From Algorimicrobium echini (GTDB lineage Bacteria > Bacteroidota > Bacteroidia > Flavobacteriales > Flavobacteriaceae): a stretch of 64,000 bases of DNA. Positions 44,346-54,330 of this stretch are shown one piece after another. The first letter of the stretch is position 1; the number at the start of each line of letters is the position of its first letter. Where the stretch lies: NCBI RefSeq assembly GCF_900115185.1, contig NZ_FOVN01000001.1, forward strand, positions 682,001 through 746,000, in the 5' to 3' direction. Position numbers and translations under genes: made by a program. The notes beneath the pieces are model-generated. The model was not told where the DNA came from and searched no databases. It saw only the letters and a program-made list of their open reading frames with translations.

Positions 44346-46118
44346 ATGAGTATACACCTCATGATTACGTTTGCCATTATAATTATTGGTGTCTTTCTAT
44401 TTGTAAAGGACTATTTCTCTATTGATACAACATCCATACTTATTATGGCTTTATTTATTGTATCAGGTGTGCTAAATCCTGAAGAAGGCTTTTCAGGATT
44501 TAACCATCCAGCAACCATTACTTTGGGTTGTATTTTTGTGGTAAGTGGTGGTGTGTTCCATTCCGGAATTTTAGATGGGTTGAGTTATAAAATCATTAAG
44601 CTAGCTAAAATTCATTACATGGTAGCATTAGTTGTTTTCTGCGTCATCACGGCATTATTCTCTGCGTTTATCAATGATACGGCTGTTGTGGCACTCATGT
44701 TGCCTATTGCTTTAACTGTTTGCCGAGAAACGGATATTAGCCCAGGAAAATTACTCATGCCTATTTCTTTTGCTGCGCTCTTTGGTGGAACCTGTACTTT
44801 AATAGGGACCTCTACAAATATTTTGGTAAGTAGTTATGCCAAGCAGTATGGCTTGGAACCTTTTGGGATGTTCGAGTTTAGCCAAGCTGCTGTTTGCTTA
44901 TTAATTGTGGGATTTTTATATATCTTTTTTATCAGTCCATTATTGCTTCCTAAAAATAAAAAACCAGATGCCTTAACACTTGAAGCTAAACAATATATAA
45001 CCGAATTAATGGTTGCGGAAGATTGTAGTGATATTGATAAATTAATTTCAGAATCCATATTAACAAACGACTACAACATATCTGTTTTATCTATTTTAAG
45101 AGATAATTATTTAATGCACGATTTAAAACCCGAAACCATTATTAAAAAAGGAGATATTCTTAAGGTGATGCTCCCTCCTCAAACCATTAATAGATTACTA
45201 GATATTAAAGGGTATCAGGTAGAAGGAAGTCAGCGTATTAAAAGTGCTGAAGATGCTGCAGAAGCCTACCATATTTATGAAGTTATTATTCCTTTTGGAT
45301 CTAATTTAGCTGAAGGCTCATTAAAATCCATGCGTTTTAATCGGACCTACAATATGGCTGTTTTAGCAATCCGTCAACGTGGTGATGTGTTATTAGATAA
45401 GCTAACTTCTATTCCATTAATGGAAGGTGATATGTTGTTAGTGTTAGGAAGTAAAACCGAACTTAAAAATTTAGAGAATCAGAAATTAGTGGTAACACTT
45501 TCGGAATACGAGAAGAAAAACACCAATTATAAAAAAGCCATTCCAGCCGTGTTGATTGGAATAGGTGTGGTTTTAGCAGCATCATTAAATTTAACCACTA
45601 TTTTAATAAGTGCTATGATTGGTGCTTTACTGATGATTTTAACAGGCATTTTAAAACCTAAAGAAGCTTATCAAGCCGTTGAGTGGAAAGTTATTTTTAT
45701 GATGGCAGGTGTCCTATCTATGGGAACCGCTTTAGAAAAAACAGGAGGAGCCACTTTAATTGCTGATGTTATTGAAAAAACGTTTGGCCAATATGATGCA
45801 CATATTACTTTAAGTTTGCTATACTTGGTGACTTTTATTTCCACAAATTTAATTTCAAGTAAAGCCACAGCTGCCCTAATGACTCCTGTAGTTATAAGTT
45901 TAGCATCTATCATGGAAGTAAGCGAACGGCCTTTTTTAGTAGCTGTTATGTTTGCTTGTTCTTTAACATTTATGACACCTATGAGTTATCCAACAAATAC
46001 CATGGTTTATGCGCCAGGTAATTATAAGTTTAACGACTTTTTAAAGGTAGGAACCCCTTTAAACTTTATAATTTGGGTAGCAGCGTCTTTTATTATTCCC
46101 TATTTCTTTCCGTTTTAA
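44346..46118 (+). CDS. SLC13-family permease with tandem RCK_C domains
   Basis: A 590-residue transporter. Membrane helices form two halves (about 5-200 and 395-590) around a cytosolic insert (about 205-385) containing two TrkA-C/RCK_C modules (LRDNYLMHDLKPETIIKKGD, cut: landmarks LRDNYLMHD and NMAVLAIRQRGDVL). The motif NDTAVVALMLPI and the later TAALMTPVVISL match the DASS/SLC13 family of sodium-coupled anion or dicarboxylate transporters. The substrate (sulfate, dicarboxylate or other) is not evident. Confidence 0.9.
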   Translation: MSIHLMITFAIIIIGVFLFVKDYFSIDTTSILIMALFIVSGVLNPEEGFSGFNHPATITLGCIFVVSGGVFHSGILDGLSYKIIKLAKIHYMVALVVFCVITALFSAFINDTAVVALMLPIALTVCRETDISPGKLLMPISFAALFGGTCTLIGTSTNILVSSYAKQYGLEPFGMFEFSQAAVCLLIVGFLYIFFISPLLLPKNKKPDALTLEAKQYITELMVAEDCSDIDKLISESILTNDYNISVLSILRDNYLMHDLKPETIIKKGDILKVMLPPQTINRLLDIKGYQVEGSQRIKSAEDAAEAYHIYEVIIPFGSNLAEGSLKSMRFNRTYNMAVLAIRQRGDVLLDKLTSIPLMEGDMLLVLGSKTELKNLENQKLVVTLSEYEKKNTNYKKAIPAVLIGIGVVLAASLNLTTILISAMIGALLMILTGILKPKEAYQAVEWKVIFMMAGVLSMGTALEKTGGATLIADVIEKTFGQYDAHITLSLLYLVTFISTNLISSKATAALMTPVVISLASIMEVSERPFLVAVMFACSLTFMTPMSYPTNTMVYAPGNYKFNDFLKVGTPLNFIIWVAASFIIPYFFPF

Positions 46119-46346
46119 AATCAATATTTTATAGATTTTATAACACACTATCAACAGAAAATTTATTGACGTTGAATAAAAAACCTTATTTTACGACCCA
46201 AATAAAAATAGAAGAACCGTTTTTAGATGTATTAGTTTTAAAAATAATTAGAATTTTTACAAGTTTATTTTTAGAACTCTCCATTGTTTTTTGTTAGATT
46301 TAATAATAAATACGACCATCTAAAATCGAATTTAAATAAATATTAT

Positions 46347-48200
46347 ATGTTAGAATTAGGCGGTATTATCATATTAGGCATTTTAGCACAATGGGTAGCT
46401 TGGAAATTAAAAATACCGGCTATTCTACCTTTAATTTTAATTGGCTTGTTAGTAGGTCCTATTGCTGCTGAATTTTTATCAGCTGATGGGTCCAAATGGA
46501 TTGAACCTATTTGGAATGGTGAAAAAGGATTGTTTCCAGGCGAAAGTTTGTTTTATTTCGTGTCTTTAGCCATTAGTATCATTCTTTTTGAAGGCGGACT
46601 CACCTTGCGGATGGGCGAAATTAAAAATGTGGCACCTGCTATTACAAAACTAATAACTGTTGGATCCATTGTTACGTTTTTTGGAGCAGCAGTTGCGGCT
46701 CATTATATATTTTATTTAAGTTGGGAAATTTCATTTTTATTTTCTGCCTTGATAATTGTTACAGGACCAACCGTAATAACGCCTATTTTACGAAATATTC
46801 CACTAAAAAAAGATGTCTCAGCCGTTCTTAAATGGGAAGGTATTTTAATAGATCCTATTGGAGCATTAGTAGCCGTTTTAGTCTTTGAGTTTATTAGTGT
46901 AGATGCTGGTGGTGAATACACTAAAACAGCTTTTATTGAATTTGGAAAAATAGTGCTTTTTGGTTTTACCTTTGGTTTCACATTTGCACATGCACTAAAC
47001 TTTATAATGAATAGAAAATGGATACCTCATTATTTAATGAATGTATTTGCATTAGCAGCTGTTTTAGGGGTTTTTGTGCTTTCTGATGTCTTTGCACATG
47101 AATCTGGACTTTTAGCTGTTGTGGTTATGGGAATGGTTTTGGGGAACTCTAAATCTCCGTATTTAAAAGAGCTCCTTTATTTTAAAGAATCTTTAAGTAT
47201 TCTATTAATTTCAATTCTGTTTATTCTTTTAGCCGCTAATATAAATTACCAAGACTTATTACTAATTTTTAATTGGAATACTGCAGTTCTTTTTGCTGTT
47301 GTGGTGTTTGTACTAAGACCACTAGGCGTGTTTTTAAGTACACAAGGTTCAAATTTAAAACTCAATGAAAAATTATTTATCAGTTGGGTTGGGCCTCGTG
47401 GTATAGTTGCAGCCGGAATAGCTTCATTATTTGGATTAAAATTAGCTAAAGATGGAGTAGAGGGTGCAGAATACATTACACCTTTAGTGTTTATGATTGT
47501 TCTGGGAACCGTATTATTAAACGCTACAACTGCACGTATGTTTGCTAAATTAGCTGGTGTATTTTTAACAAAGTCTGAAGGTATCTTAATTGTAGGTGCC
47601 TCTAAAGTATCTCGTTTAATAGGTCATTATTTAGAAACCCATGGAAGGCACGTGGTTCTTATTGATAGTAATCAAAGTAACATAGCTAAAGCTTCTGAAT
47701 TAGGATTAGAAGCCTTAAACACCAATATATATTCCGACAAGCTTATGGATAATATTGAACTAAATGATATGGGCTATATCATGGCCTTAACAGGAAGCTC
47801 GGATATTAATAAATACGCCATAAATAAATTCAGTAAACAATTTGGTGAAAATGGTGCATTTAGACTCCTTACAGCTACAGAAATGCAGGATACCAACAAC
47901 AGTCCAGATCAAGGCTTGTTTTCCCATACAGACGATTATAATTCATTAACTTCTGTTATTAATAAATACCCTTCTATTCATGAAATTTCTTTAGAAGACA
48001 AGGACCACTATAAAGATTTGATTGAAGTAACTAAAAAAGACCAGGAAATCATTCCACTATTTTTAAAAGATTCCAATGGCGAACTTCAAATTATTTCTTC
48101 GAATAACCAAATGGAAGACCGTATCGAATCGGGTTGGGAATTAGTTTATGTAGGAAAACCTTTAGATGTTGAAAAAATTGTTGAAGAAGTAAGAAGTTAA
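46347..48200 (+). CDS. NhaP-type Na+/H+ antiporter with C-terminal RCK domain
   Basis: A 617-residue CPA1-type cation:proton antiporter. About twelve membrane helices occupy residues 1-400, with the signature GPTVITPILR (helix V region) and a conserved Asp in LIDPIGAL. A TrkA-N nucleotide-binding domain follows from about 415 (GILIVGASKVSRLIGHYLE), then a C-terminal tail. I chose the ATG at 46347 (MLELGGIII) because the upstream in-frame stretch is polar and lacks coding character. It is probably involved in pH and sodium homeostasis, expected in a marine bacterium. Confidence 0.9.
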   Translation: MLELGGIIILGILAQWVAWKLKIPAILPLILIGLLVGPIAAEFLSADGSKWIEPIWNGEKGLFPGESLFYFVSLAISIILFEGGLTLRMGEIKNVAPAITKLITVGSIVTFFGAAVAAHYIFYLSWEISFLFSALIIVTGPTVITPILRNIPLKKDVSAVLKWEGILIDPIGALVAVLVFEFISVDAGGEYTKTAFIEFGKIVLFGFTFGFTFAHALNFIMNRKWIPHYLMNVFALAAVLGVFVLSDVFAHESGLLAVVVMGMVLGNSKSPYLKELLYFKESLSILLISILFILLAANINYQDLLLIFNWNTAVLFAVVVFVLRPLGVFLSTQGSNLKLNEKLFISWVGPRGIVAAGIASLFGLKLAKDGVEGAEYITPLVFMIVLGTVLLNATTARMFAKLAGVFLTKSEGILIVGASKVSRLIGHYLETHGRHVVLIDSNQSNIAKASELGLEALNTNIYSDKLMDNIELNDMGYIMALTGSSDINKYAINKFSKQFGENGAFRLLTATEMQDTNNSPDQGLFSHTDDYNSLTSVINKYPSIHEISLEDKDHYKDLIEVTKKDQEIIPLFLKDSNGELQIISSNNQMEDRIESGWELVYVGKPLDVEKIVEEVRS

Positions 48201-48372
48201 ATGGATAAAATAAGTTACTGCAATATTAGATACTAACCGCAAAAAAAATCCTTTAAATTAACAGGTTAATTCAGTAATTAACATGCTTTTTCCTTAATTA
48301 AAAGTTTTAATTACTGATTAAATTCAGAACTAGACTTTAAAACGTGAAATTAAATCTGAATTTTTGACTATT

Positions 48373-48405
48373 AAAAAAAGCTCATAGTTATATGAGCTTT
48401 TTTTT
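48373..48405. terminator. Bidirectional terminator between the antiporter gene and lepA
   Basis: Stem AAAGCTCATA/TATGAGCTTT with a GTTA loop, and A/T runs on both sides. Confidence 0.88.
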
Positions 48406-48444
48406 ATTCTTATGCATCTTGATAGCTATCGAGATGGGAATTTT

Positions 48445-50241
48445 TTAATCATTTAATTTCAATACAGCCATAAACGCTTGTTGTGGAATTTCTACATTTC
48501 CAACTTGACGCATTTTCTTCTTACCTTTTTTCTGCTTTTCTAATAACTTACGCTTTCTAGAAATATCACCACCATAACATTTAGCAGTTACATCTTTACG
48601 GAGCGCTTTAATGGTTTCACGGGCAATAATTTTAGCTCCAATAGCAGCTTGAATAGGAATATCAAACTGTTGTCTTGGAATTAATTCACGTAATTTTTCG
48701 GTTATTTTCTTTCCAATGGTATAGGCATTATCAGCGTGAATTAAAGCTGAAAGTGCATCCACTGGCTGTGCATTTAATAAAATATCAACACGAACTAATT
48801 TAGAGGCACGCATGCCAATTGGTGAATAATCAAAAGAAGCATACCCTTTAGAAACTGTTTTTAATCGATCATAAAAATCAAAAACAATTTCAGCTAATGG
48901 CATGTCAAAAGTTAATTCTACACGTTCGGTTGTTAAATAGGTTTGGTTGGTAATTACACCACGTTTGTCAATACACAAAGACATAACGTTTCCAACAAAT
49001 TCCGATTTGGTAATAATGGTAGCTTTAATATACGGTTCCTCAACACGGTTAAGTGAAGAAGGGTCCGGCAGATCACTAGGATTGTTTACAATAATTGCAT
49101 CCTCTGGATGTTTATGTGTATAAGCGTGGTAAGACACGTTAGGAACTGTTGTAATAACCGTCATGTCAAACTCGCGTTCCAACCGTTCTTGAATAATTTC
49201 AAGGTGTAACATACCTAAAAATCCACAACGGAACCCGAAACCTAATGCAGCTGAACTCTCTGGTGTAAACACTAAAGAGGCATCATTAAGTTGCAGCTTT
49301 TCCATTGACGATCTTAAATCTTCATAATCTTCTGTATCCACTGGATAAATTCCAGCAAAAACCATTGGTTTTACATCTTCAAAACCACTAATAGCATTCA
49401 CTGTTGGATTTTTTGCATCGGTAATAGTATCACCAACCTTAACTTCTTTAGCTTCTTTAATTCCAGTAATTAGGTAACCAACATCGCCAGCTTTTATTTC
49501 TGTTCTAGGAAATTGCTTCAAGCGCAATGTGCCTACTTCATCGGCATTATAGGTTTTTCCTGTGGCTATGAATTTAATGTGTTGCCCTTTTTTAATGGAG
49601 CCATTAATGACTCTAAAATACGTTTCTACACCTCTAAATGGATTATAAACCGAGTCGAAAATTAAAGCTTGAAGTGGTTCATCTACCGTACCACTTGGCG
49701 CAGGAACACGTTCAATAATGGCTGCTAAAATATCTTCAATACCCAATCCTGTTTTAGCACTTGCTGGAATAATTTCGTCACGATGGCAACCTAATAAATC
49801 TACAATATCATCCTTAACTTCTTCTGGATTGGCACTTGGCAAGTCTATTTTATTTAGAACAGGAATGATTTCCAAATCGTTCTCTAAAGCTAAATATAAG
49901 TTAGAAATGGTTTGGGCTTGAATGCTTTGCGCGGCATCAACAATTAATAAGGCGCCTTCGCAAGCAGCAATAGATCGGGAAACTTCATATGAAAAATCTA
50001 CGTGTCCTGGTGTATCAATTAAGTTTAAAACATATTGCTCACCTTTGTAAATGTAATCCATCTGGATGGCGTGCGATTTAATAGTAATACCACGTTCGCG
50101 CTCCAAATCCATACTATCTAATAGCTGATTTTGCTTTTCACGATCCGTTACGGAACCGGTGAATTCCAGTAATCTGTCAGCTAATGTACTTTTACCGTGA
50201 TCTATGTGTGCAATAATGCAAAAATTTCTAATGTGCTTCAT
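48445..50241 (-). CDS. lepA: Elongation factor 4 (LepA)
   Basis: A 598-residue translational GTPase that binds ribosomes and affects initiation and back-translocation. The G-domain motifs are all present: [15 protein letters not shown] (P-loop), DTPGHVDF and NKIDLPSA. The EF4-specific C-terminal domain ([20 protein letters not shown], cut: landmarks [10 protein letters not shown] and [10 protein letters not shown]) closes the protein. I chose the ATG at 50241 ([10 protein letters not shown]); an upstream in-frame ATG would add [11 protein letters not shown] without homology. Monocistronic. Confidence 0.97.
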   Translation of the reverse strand: MKHIRNFCIIAHIDHGKSTLADRLLEFTGSVTDREKQNQLLDSMDLERERGITIKSHAIQMDYIYKGEQYVLNLIDTPGHVDFSYEVSRSIAACEGALLIVDAAQSIQAQTISNLYLALENDLEIIPVLNKIDLPSANPEEVKDDIVDLLGCHRDEIIPASAKTGLGIEDILAAIIERVPAPSGTVDEPLQALIFDSVYNPFRGVETYFRVINGSIKKGQHIKFIATGKTYNADEVGTLRLKQFPRTEIKAGDVGYLITGIKEAKEVKVGDTITDAKNPTVNAISGFEDVKPMVFAGIYPVDTEDYEDLRSSMEKLQLNDASLVFTPESSAALGFGFRCGFLGMLHLEIIQERLEREFDMTVITTVPNVSYHAYTHKHPEDAIIVNNPSDLPDPSSLNRVEEPYIKATIITKSEFVGNVMSLCIDKRGVITNQTYLTTERVELTFDMPLAEIVFDFYDRLKTVSKGYASFDYSPIGMRASKLVRVDILLNAQPVDALSALIHADNAYTIGKKITEKLRELIPRQQFDIPIQAAIGAKIIARETIKALRKDVTAKCYGGDISRKRKLLEKQKKGKKKMRQVGNVEIPQQAFMAVLKLND

Positions 50242-50271
50242 AACCTGTTGTCTAGCATGATAACTAATTTG

Positions 50272-50279
50272 CAAATATA
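50272..50279 (-). promoter_or_regulatory. Promoter -7 element for lepA
   Basis: TATATTTG on the minus strand, 30 nt before the preferred ATG. It overlaps the longer in-frame start, which supports the shorter protein. Confidence 0.45.
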
Positions 50280-50395
50280 ATTGTTTTATTATGCTTTAAA
50301 TATATATAACAAACAATCTTAATATATTATTTACGGGAAAACCGTAATTTTTAGTAAAAAACTATTTTTATATTGCAAGACCAAAATTTTTTTTA

Positions 50396-52813
50396 ATGAA
50401 AATCAAGTCTTTACTCGTTCTTAACTTTTTTAGTTTGTTTGTTTCATTATCTGTTTTTTCGCAAAGTTTTTCAGTTTCTGGAAAATTAGTTGATTTGGAA
50501 AAACAACCAATTTCCTATGCGAATATTTTGTTGCTATCTAGTCAAGATTCTACAGCAATTAAAGGTACTACATCTTTAGATGATGGTTCTTTTAATATTG
50601 AAAATGTGTCAGCAGAAAGCTATACGCTTAAAATAAGTTTTGTAGGTTTTAAAGATGTTTTAATACCTATTCAAATTACAGATTCTGACTACGTTATGGC
50701 TGAAGTTACTTTAGAAGAATCGGCTGAATCATTAAACGAAGTGTCTATTATAGCCAATAAACCGACCCTTAAAAAGGAAGTAGATCGCTTGGTTTTTAGT
50801 GTTGCAAATACGGCTTTAAGTGATGGTAACATGAAAGAGGTTTTAAAAAACACACCCAGTGTTTTAATTCTAGATAACAGTTTAATGGTTAGAAATGCAA
50901 CACCTACAGTGTATATAAACGATCGCAAAGTACACCTTTCAGATGCCGAGTTATTACAGTTGTTAGAGGGAACACCTGCAAATTCCATAAAATCCATTGA
51001 AGTTATTACCAATCCACCAGCGAAATATGATGCTGAATCTGGTGTGGTTTTAAATATCATCATGACGAGGAACTTGGCCACAGGTTATAGAGGTACGGCA
51101 TTTGCTAATTTTACGCAAGGAACCTATTCTCGTTATAATGCAGGAATATCTAATTTTTATAAAACCGATAAAATAAATGTTTTTGCAAGTTACAGTTATA
51201 CCGATGATAAAATAGCACGCGTGAGTGATGAACGTGTTAATTATAGAGACAATACAGGCGTTTATGAGCGTTGGTATTCAGATATTGACAGAACAACGTG
51301 GTCTCAAACACACACACTAAATACCAATTTCGATTATTTTATAAATGATAAAAACACGATAAGTTTTTCTGCTAATTTGTTGTATTTGCCCGAATTTGAG
51401 TATATCACGAAAGGACATACCGATGTGTTAGATTCAGGATTTAATCAATTGTATAATTTTAATAATGAAAATAATTCTAATGATGATAAATATAATTTCG
51501 GTTTTGATTTAGACTACGATTTAAAGTTTGATAACGGCAGTAGCTTATCTTTAAACACACATTTTACGACCTATGATTACCATCGGGATCAACAAGTACA
51601 AAGCGTGTATAACGATGTGAATAATAATTTTGATTTTCGAAACCTATTCAGTACCACATCCGATCAAAATACACTAATTAATACCGTTCAAGCGGATTAT
51701 AGTTTGCCAATAAATGATACATCATCATTTGCTGTTGGTACCAAGGCGTCTTTTGTAAATACGGATAGCCAATTAAACCAGTATAACCTTCAAGGATCTA
51801 GTTTTGTTTCTGATGTTACCAACTCCAATGCCTTTGATTATTCCGAAAGTGTATTGGCAGCTTATGCTAGTTTCGATAAGAATTGGGAGAAGTGGAGCTT
51901 AAGTTTAGGCTTACGGGTGGAACAAACGGATACAGAAGGGAAATCTGTAGTTACAAACAATACCATTTCACAAGATTATTTTAATTGGTTTCCTACCGCC
52001 AATATTAGCTACCAAGCTTCAGAGAAAATTAGTGTGTATTCCAATTATAACCGAAGTATTGGGCGTCCAGATTTTCAATCATTAAATCCGTTTAAGTTCT
52101 TCTTGAATGATAATACTATAGTCACTGGAAACCCTAACTTACAACCAACCGTTACCGACCACTTTGTTATAGGAGCCTCTTTAAATAGTAGCTTTTTTGT
52201 GGAAGCTTATTACAAAAATATGGATGCTAATGCTATGGAGTTGCCGCTTCAAGATAATGTGAATAATTTATTAATATACACACCAACCAATTTAACAAAA
52301 ACAACCGAATTTGGATTTGATTTAGTGGGAGTTTTTGATATTACAGACCGATGGAATGTGTACGCAGTAACCTCTTTTTATAATACCGAAGATGAAATAA
52401 CCCTAAATAATGAATTATTGAAAATGGATACTTGGTCCAATTATTCCATGATGAGTAATTTCTTAACCTTTTTGAAGGATAATAGTCTAACAGCTAATTT
52501 TTCACTGATTTATGTTAGTAAATACCAACAAGGATTTCAGACAATAGATTCAAGACTTATCAGCGATTTGTCCATTAAAAAATCTATTTTAAATAATCGC
52601 GGATCGGTTACATTAACCTTTGCCGATTTATTCAATACGCAAAATTATACCGTAACTTCTCGGTATTTAAATCAAGATAATTCTAGGTTTTTAAATCAAG
52701 ATAATAGGTATATAAAATTAGGTTTCTCCTATAAGTTTGGTAACACAGGATTAAGCACCAACCAACGCACCAAAGAGCTTCAAGAACGTGATAGACTGGA
52801 GAAGGGAGAGTAG
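50396..52813 (+). CDS. Outer-membrane beta-barrel receptor (TonB-receptor-like, CarboxypepD_reg N-domain)
   Basis: An 805-residue protein: signal peptide (about 1-22), a carboxypeptidase-regulatory-like domain (about 25-105, GKLVDLEKQPISYANILLLS), a plug-like region (about 120-230) and a long C-terminal barrel with many aromatic and Asn/Asp-rich strands. This matches the outer-membrane beta-barrel family (OMP_b-brl_3) common in Bacteroidota. No SusD partner is adjacent, and the ligand is unknown. A hairpin repeat array begins about 80 bp after its stop. Confidence 0.9.
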   Translation: MKIKSLLVLNFFSLFVSLSVFSQSFSVSGKLVDLEKQPISYANILLLSSQDSTAIKGTTSLDDGSFNIENVSAESYTLKISFVGFKDVLIPIQITDSDYVMAEVTLEESAESLNEVSIIANKPTLKKEVDRLVFSVANTALSDGNMKEVLKNTPSVLILDNSLMVRNATPTVYINDRKVHLSDAELLQLLEGTPANSIKSIEVITNPPAKYDAESGVVLNIIMTRNLATGYRGTAFANFTQGTYSRYNAGISNFYKTDKINVFASYSYTDDKIARVSDERVNYRDNTGVYERWYSDIDRTTWSQTHTLNTNFDYFINDKNTISFSANLLYLPEFEYITKGHTDVLDSGFNQLYNFNNENNSNDDKYNFGFDLDYDLKFDNGSSLSLNTHFTTYDYHRDQQVQSVYNDVNNNFDFRNLFSTTSDQNTLINTVQADYSLPINDTSSFAVGTKASFVNTDSQLNQYNLQGSSFVSDVTNSNAFDYSESVLAAYASFDKNWEKWSLSLGLRVEQTDTEGKSVVTNNTISQDYFNWFPTANISYQASEKISVYSNYNRSIGRPDFQSLNPFKFFLNDNTIVTGNPNLQPTVTDHFVIGASLNSSFFVEAYYKNMDANAMELPLQDNVNNLLIYTPTNLTKTTEFGFDLVGVFDITDRWNVYAVTSFYNTEDEITLNNELLKMDTWSNYSMMSNFLTFLKDNSLTANFSLIYVSKYQQGFQTIDSRLISDLSIKKSILNNRGSVTLTFADLFNTQNYTVTSRYLNQDNSRFLNQDNRYIKLGFSYKFGNTGLSTNQRTKELQERDRLEKGE

Positions 52814-52894
52814 GCTACACAAATCTTCATAGATTACTCCAAGAAATAAAAAAGAAAGACCACTCACTAAATAAGCAGTCTTTAAAAATTACTT

Positions 52895-53185
52895 GAGAAC
52901 AGCAATCCTGTTAGTCTTGCCATTCTGCAATAAACAAATTCGTATTATTCTAGGTGTATTTCAGAATCGCAACCCTTCTAGTCTTGCCATTCTGCAATAT
53001 GGTATCGAAATAAAACTATTTCAGAACAGCAATCCTGTTAGTCTTGCCATTCTGCAATAAACAAATTCGTATTATTCTAGGTGTATTTCAGAATCGCAAC
53101 CCTTCTAGTCTTGCCATTCTGCAATATGGTATCGAAATAAAACTATTTCAGAACAGCAATCCTTCTAGTCTTGCCATTCTGCAAT
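52895..53185. repeat. Tandem hairpin repeat array at the 3' end of the PD40 lipoprotein gene
   Basis: Five copies of TAGTCTTGCCATTCTGCAAT start at 52912, 52979, 53039, 53106 and 53166, with spacings of 67, 60, 67 and 60 bp. The higher-order unit is 127 bp: 52912-53038 and 53039-53165 differ at only two terminal bases. Each copy is the right arm of a 33-nt hairpin (for example 52962-52994: CAGAATCGCAA/TTGCCATTCTG, 11-nt loop). The fifth copy encodes the last codons and stop of the minus-strand PD40 gene. It occupies most of the 351-bp gap 52814-53164. Confidence 0.95.
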
Positions 53186-54271
53186 AAACAAGTTGGTATC
53201 TCTTCCACCTCCATTATTTCTATTAGAAGAGAAAATAAGTTTCTTTCCATCGTTAGAAAAAACCGGAAAAGCATCAAAGGTTTCACTGTGTGTTACACGC
53301 TCTAAATTTTTCCCATCAATATCAATCAAGTATAAATTAAACGGAAAACCACGTTCGGACTCAAAATTAGATGAGAATAAAACCTTTTTGCCGCTTGGGT
53401 GAAAAAATGGACTCCAATTGGCATTTCCTAAATCGGTTAGTTGGCGTAAATCGCTACCATCGGCATTACAGATATACAATTCCATTTCAGTTGGTTGTAC
53501 TAAACCTTCAGCTAATAAATCTTTATATTCTTTAATTTCTTCGTCTGTTTTTGGTCTAGATGAACGGAAAATAAGTTTGGTACCATCTGGTGAGAAAAAG
53601 GCACCGCCATCATACCCTAGTTCAAAGGTAATTTGCTTCACATCACTTCCATCAATATTCATGGTGTATAATTCCAAATCACCACTTCTATCTGATGTAA
53701 AGACAATTTTATCACCTTTTGGCGAAACCGTAGGTTCAGCATCATACCCTTTTTCATTGGTTAACTGTGCGGTGATATTGCCTTCTAAATCGGCTACAAA
53801 AATATCGTAGGTATCATAAATTGGCCAAATGTATTTACCGTTTTTTCGCAAGGGTGTATCTGGACAATCATCTGCACCTAAATGTGTGGATGCATAGATA
53901 ATATGCTTATTATCTGGTAAAAAATACGCACAGGTTGTACGGCCTTTTCCCGTGCTTACCATAGGTGGTATGTTATCCTTAAAAGTTTCATCCACGTTCA
54001 TTAAAAACATCTGATCGCATTTTACATCCCAAGCTGTATTATTGGACTGAAAAACCAATTGCTGATCATCAAAACTCCAATAGGCTTCGGCATTATCGCC
54101 ACCAAAAGTTATTTGTTTTAAACTTTTAAAATGGGTTTCTTCAGGGTATATTAAGGTGTCAGCCCATTTCGTTGCACCAGATTTAGCATCTGGATTTTCA
54201 CCTTTATCGGATTTGCAAGAAACAGTTAATACGATTGTTAATAAGCAGAAATAGAAAAATGGTTTCATCAT
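53165..54271 (-). CDS. TolB-like PD40 beta-propeller lipoprotein
   Basis: A 368-residue protein with lipobox (LLTIVLTVSCKSDKG, Cys about 19) and repeated WD40-like PD40 blades (PTVSPKGDKIVFTSDRSGDLELY, cut: landmarks PTVSPKGDKI and FTSDRSGDLELY, FFSPDGTKLIFRS, VFSNDGKKLIFSS). It resembles the propeller of TolB. Such proteins usually bind partners at the outer membrane or act as accessory domains of peptidases; the immediate neighbour is a divergent M28 peptidase. The stop codon lies inside the first unit of the hairpin array, and the last codons (IAEWQD) are copied in that array. Confidence 0.9.
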   Translation of the reverse strand: MMKPFFYFCLLTIVLTVSCKSDKGENPDAKSGATKWADTLIYPEETHFKSLKQITFGGDNAEAYWSFDDQQLVFQSNNTAWDVKCDQMFLMNVDETFKDNIPPMVSTGKGRTTCAYFLPDNKHIIYASTHLGADDCPDTPLRKNGKYIWPIYDTYDIFVADLEGNITAQLTNEKGYDAEPTVSPKGDKIVFTSDRSGDLELYTMNIDGSDVKQITFELGYDGGAFFSPDGTKLIFRSSRPKTDEEIKEYKDLLAEGLVQPTEMELYICNADGSDLRQLTDLGNANWSPFFHPSGKKVLFSSNFESERGFPFNLYLIDIDGKNLERVTHSETFDAFPVFSNDGKKLIFSSNRNNGGGRDTNLFIAEWQD

Positions 54272-54330
54272 GTGTTCTTATAAAAAAGTGGCAATTATTA
54301 CGTAATTTCGCCAAAAATAACATTATTAAT

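Noticed and set aside
46073-46346. Small frame between the SLC13 transporter and the antiporter, and an N-terminal extension of the antiporter
   Set aside because: It begins inside the transporter gene, is unlike any protein I know, and the antiporter aligns from MLELGG onward.
43970-48200. Potassium uptake (Trk/Ktr) system based on the RCK-type domains
   Set aside because: The membrane parts belong to SLC13 and NhaP-type families, not to the TrkH/KtrB channel family.
52895-53185. CRISPR array
   Set aside because: The repeated 20-mers are regular, but the spacers are not unique: they alternate between only two types that are themselves repeated, and there are no cas genes nearby.
52895-53185. 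Integron attC cassette array
   Set aside because: Unit length and hairpins are suggestive, but no GTTRRRY/RYYYAAC core sites are present, the units carry no ORFs, and no integrase is visible.
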